From assembly GCF_001854245.1 (NCBI RefSeq), contig NZ_CP015381.1, positions 2,639,001-2,703,000 on the forward strand: 64,000 nucleotides of DNA, read 5' to 3'. This DNA comes from Desulfococcus multivorans (lineage in GTDB: Bacteria; Desulfobacterota; Desulfobacteria; Desulfobacterales; Desulfococcaceae). The position numbers and the translations under genes are program-made. Shown piece by piece: positions 63,727 to 64,000 of the stretch. Below the pieces are notes generated by a model. It ran no database searches and was not told the origin of the DNA. It saw only the letters and a list, made by a program, of their open reading frames with translations. Each line of letters begins with the position of its first letter. Positions within the stretch are counted from its first letter, which is position 1.

Positions 63727-64000
63727 ATGGCTTTTGAATATTTCATCGGGAATCGATATCTGATAACCCGGAAGAAGCAGACATTCATCTCTCTGATCAC
63801 CTTCCTCTCCACCGCAGGGGTGGCCGTGGGCGTTATGGTGATGATCGTGGTCATCGCCGTCATGTCGGGAGCCGAATCCGAGCTTCGCTCCCGCATGTTG
63901 GGGATCACCGCCCATGCCGTCATCCTCCGGCACGGCGGGGAGTTTACGAACTACTCCCAGACATTGCAGAAGCTCCGGCAGACACCGGACGTCACGGCGG
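63727..64000 (+). CDS. LolC/LolE-type lipoprotein-releasing permease, N-terminal part
   Basis: The first 91 codons of an FtsX-family ABC permease, cut by the window edge. FEYFIGNRYLITRKKQTFIS followed by a long helix (LITFLSTAGVAVGVMVMIVV) and MSGAESELRSRMLGITAHAV is the classic LolC/LolE start. It would release lipoproteins from the inner membrane for outer-membrane sorting, which fits the several lipoproteins in this window. The start is 26 bp after the YcaO stop on the same strand. Confidence 0.85.
   Translation, partial: MAFEYFIGNRYLITRKKQTFISLITFLSTAGVAVGVMVMIVVIAVMSGAESELRSRMLGITAHAVILRHGGEFTNYSQTLQKLRQTPDVTA

Overview
The window is chromosomal DNA of a Gram-negative, probably anaerobic bacterium, most likely a Desulfobacterota (deltaproteobacterial sulfate-reducer type, Desulfobacterales-like). 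This is inferred from gene content, not from a database search. Pointers are the dnaG-rpoD-tRNA-nif3-zinc ribbon-rnpB order, the UPF0210, TIGR00725 and NIL-ferredoxin families, a PrkA/YeaH/SpoVR/PrkA-like cassette, several lipoproteins and a LolC/E-type permease. Coding density is high, with many 4-bp ATGA overlaps. I saw no CRISPR array, phage, plasmid or intact insertion sequence. The only mobile-element traces are degenerate.

Region by region: 1-5.4 kb (minus) is an operon acyl-CoA synthetase - pdhA - pdhB - pdhC - acyl carrier protein, cut by the window edge. 5.6-9.0 kb (minus) holds a DUF1232 protein, an MFS exporter with a ferredoxin-type nitroreductase, and a SixA-like phosphatase. 9.1-18.2 kb has two DHH phosphoesterases, a DUF4178 pair, a helicase-exonuclease fusion resembling MrfA+MrfB, a ModF-like ABC ATPase and a membrane protein. 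18.5-25.2 kb (plus) carries an FMN alpha-hydroxyacid dehydrogenase with a Cys-rich N-terminus, an ACT-ACT protein, tandem USP, DarP and a stand-alone NFACT-R protein, UPF0210, and an HD hydrolase. 25.3-28.1 kb (minus) is mtaB-mnmA-NIL ferredoxin. A PlsC-like/alpha-beta hydrolase fusion and a large Hsp70-like protein follow.

33.6-45.2 kb (plus) is prkA-yeaH-spoVR-prkA2, a LysM/TPR lipoprotein, a membrane adenylate cyclase with an MshEN-like N-terminus, and a LOG-family protein. 45.2-55.9 kb (minus) holds housekeeping genes: ispD, an HPr-domain fusion, a chimeric Suf remnant, rnpB, a zinc ribbon protein, nif3, a CAT-anticodon tRNA, rpoD, dnaG, and hisB-lipoprotein-hisA behind a near-consensus promoter. 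56.4-64 kb (plus) has a coiled-coil protein, a TrkA-type K+ channel, a degenerate intergenic zone, a membrane pseudokinase coupled to a lipoprotein, tRNA-Ala(CGC), a YcaO-TPR protein and the start of a LolC/E permease.

The most unusual items are: (i) the transmembrane pseudokinase that has lost both catalytic Asp residues and has 24-residue tandem repeats in its tail; (ii) an in-frame SufC/SufBD chimeric remnant abutting an HPr-domain fusion gene; (iii) a dispersed palindromic repeat of about 70 bp seen three times; (iv) the MrfA-MrfB-like fusion; (v) an acyltransferase-hydrolase fusion with a changed HX4D motif; and (vi) group II intron debris.
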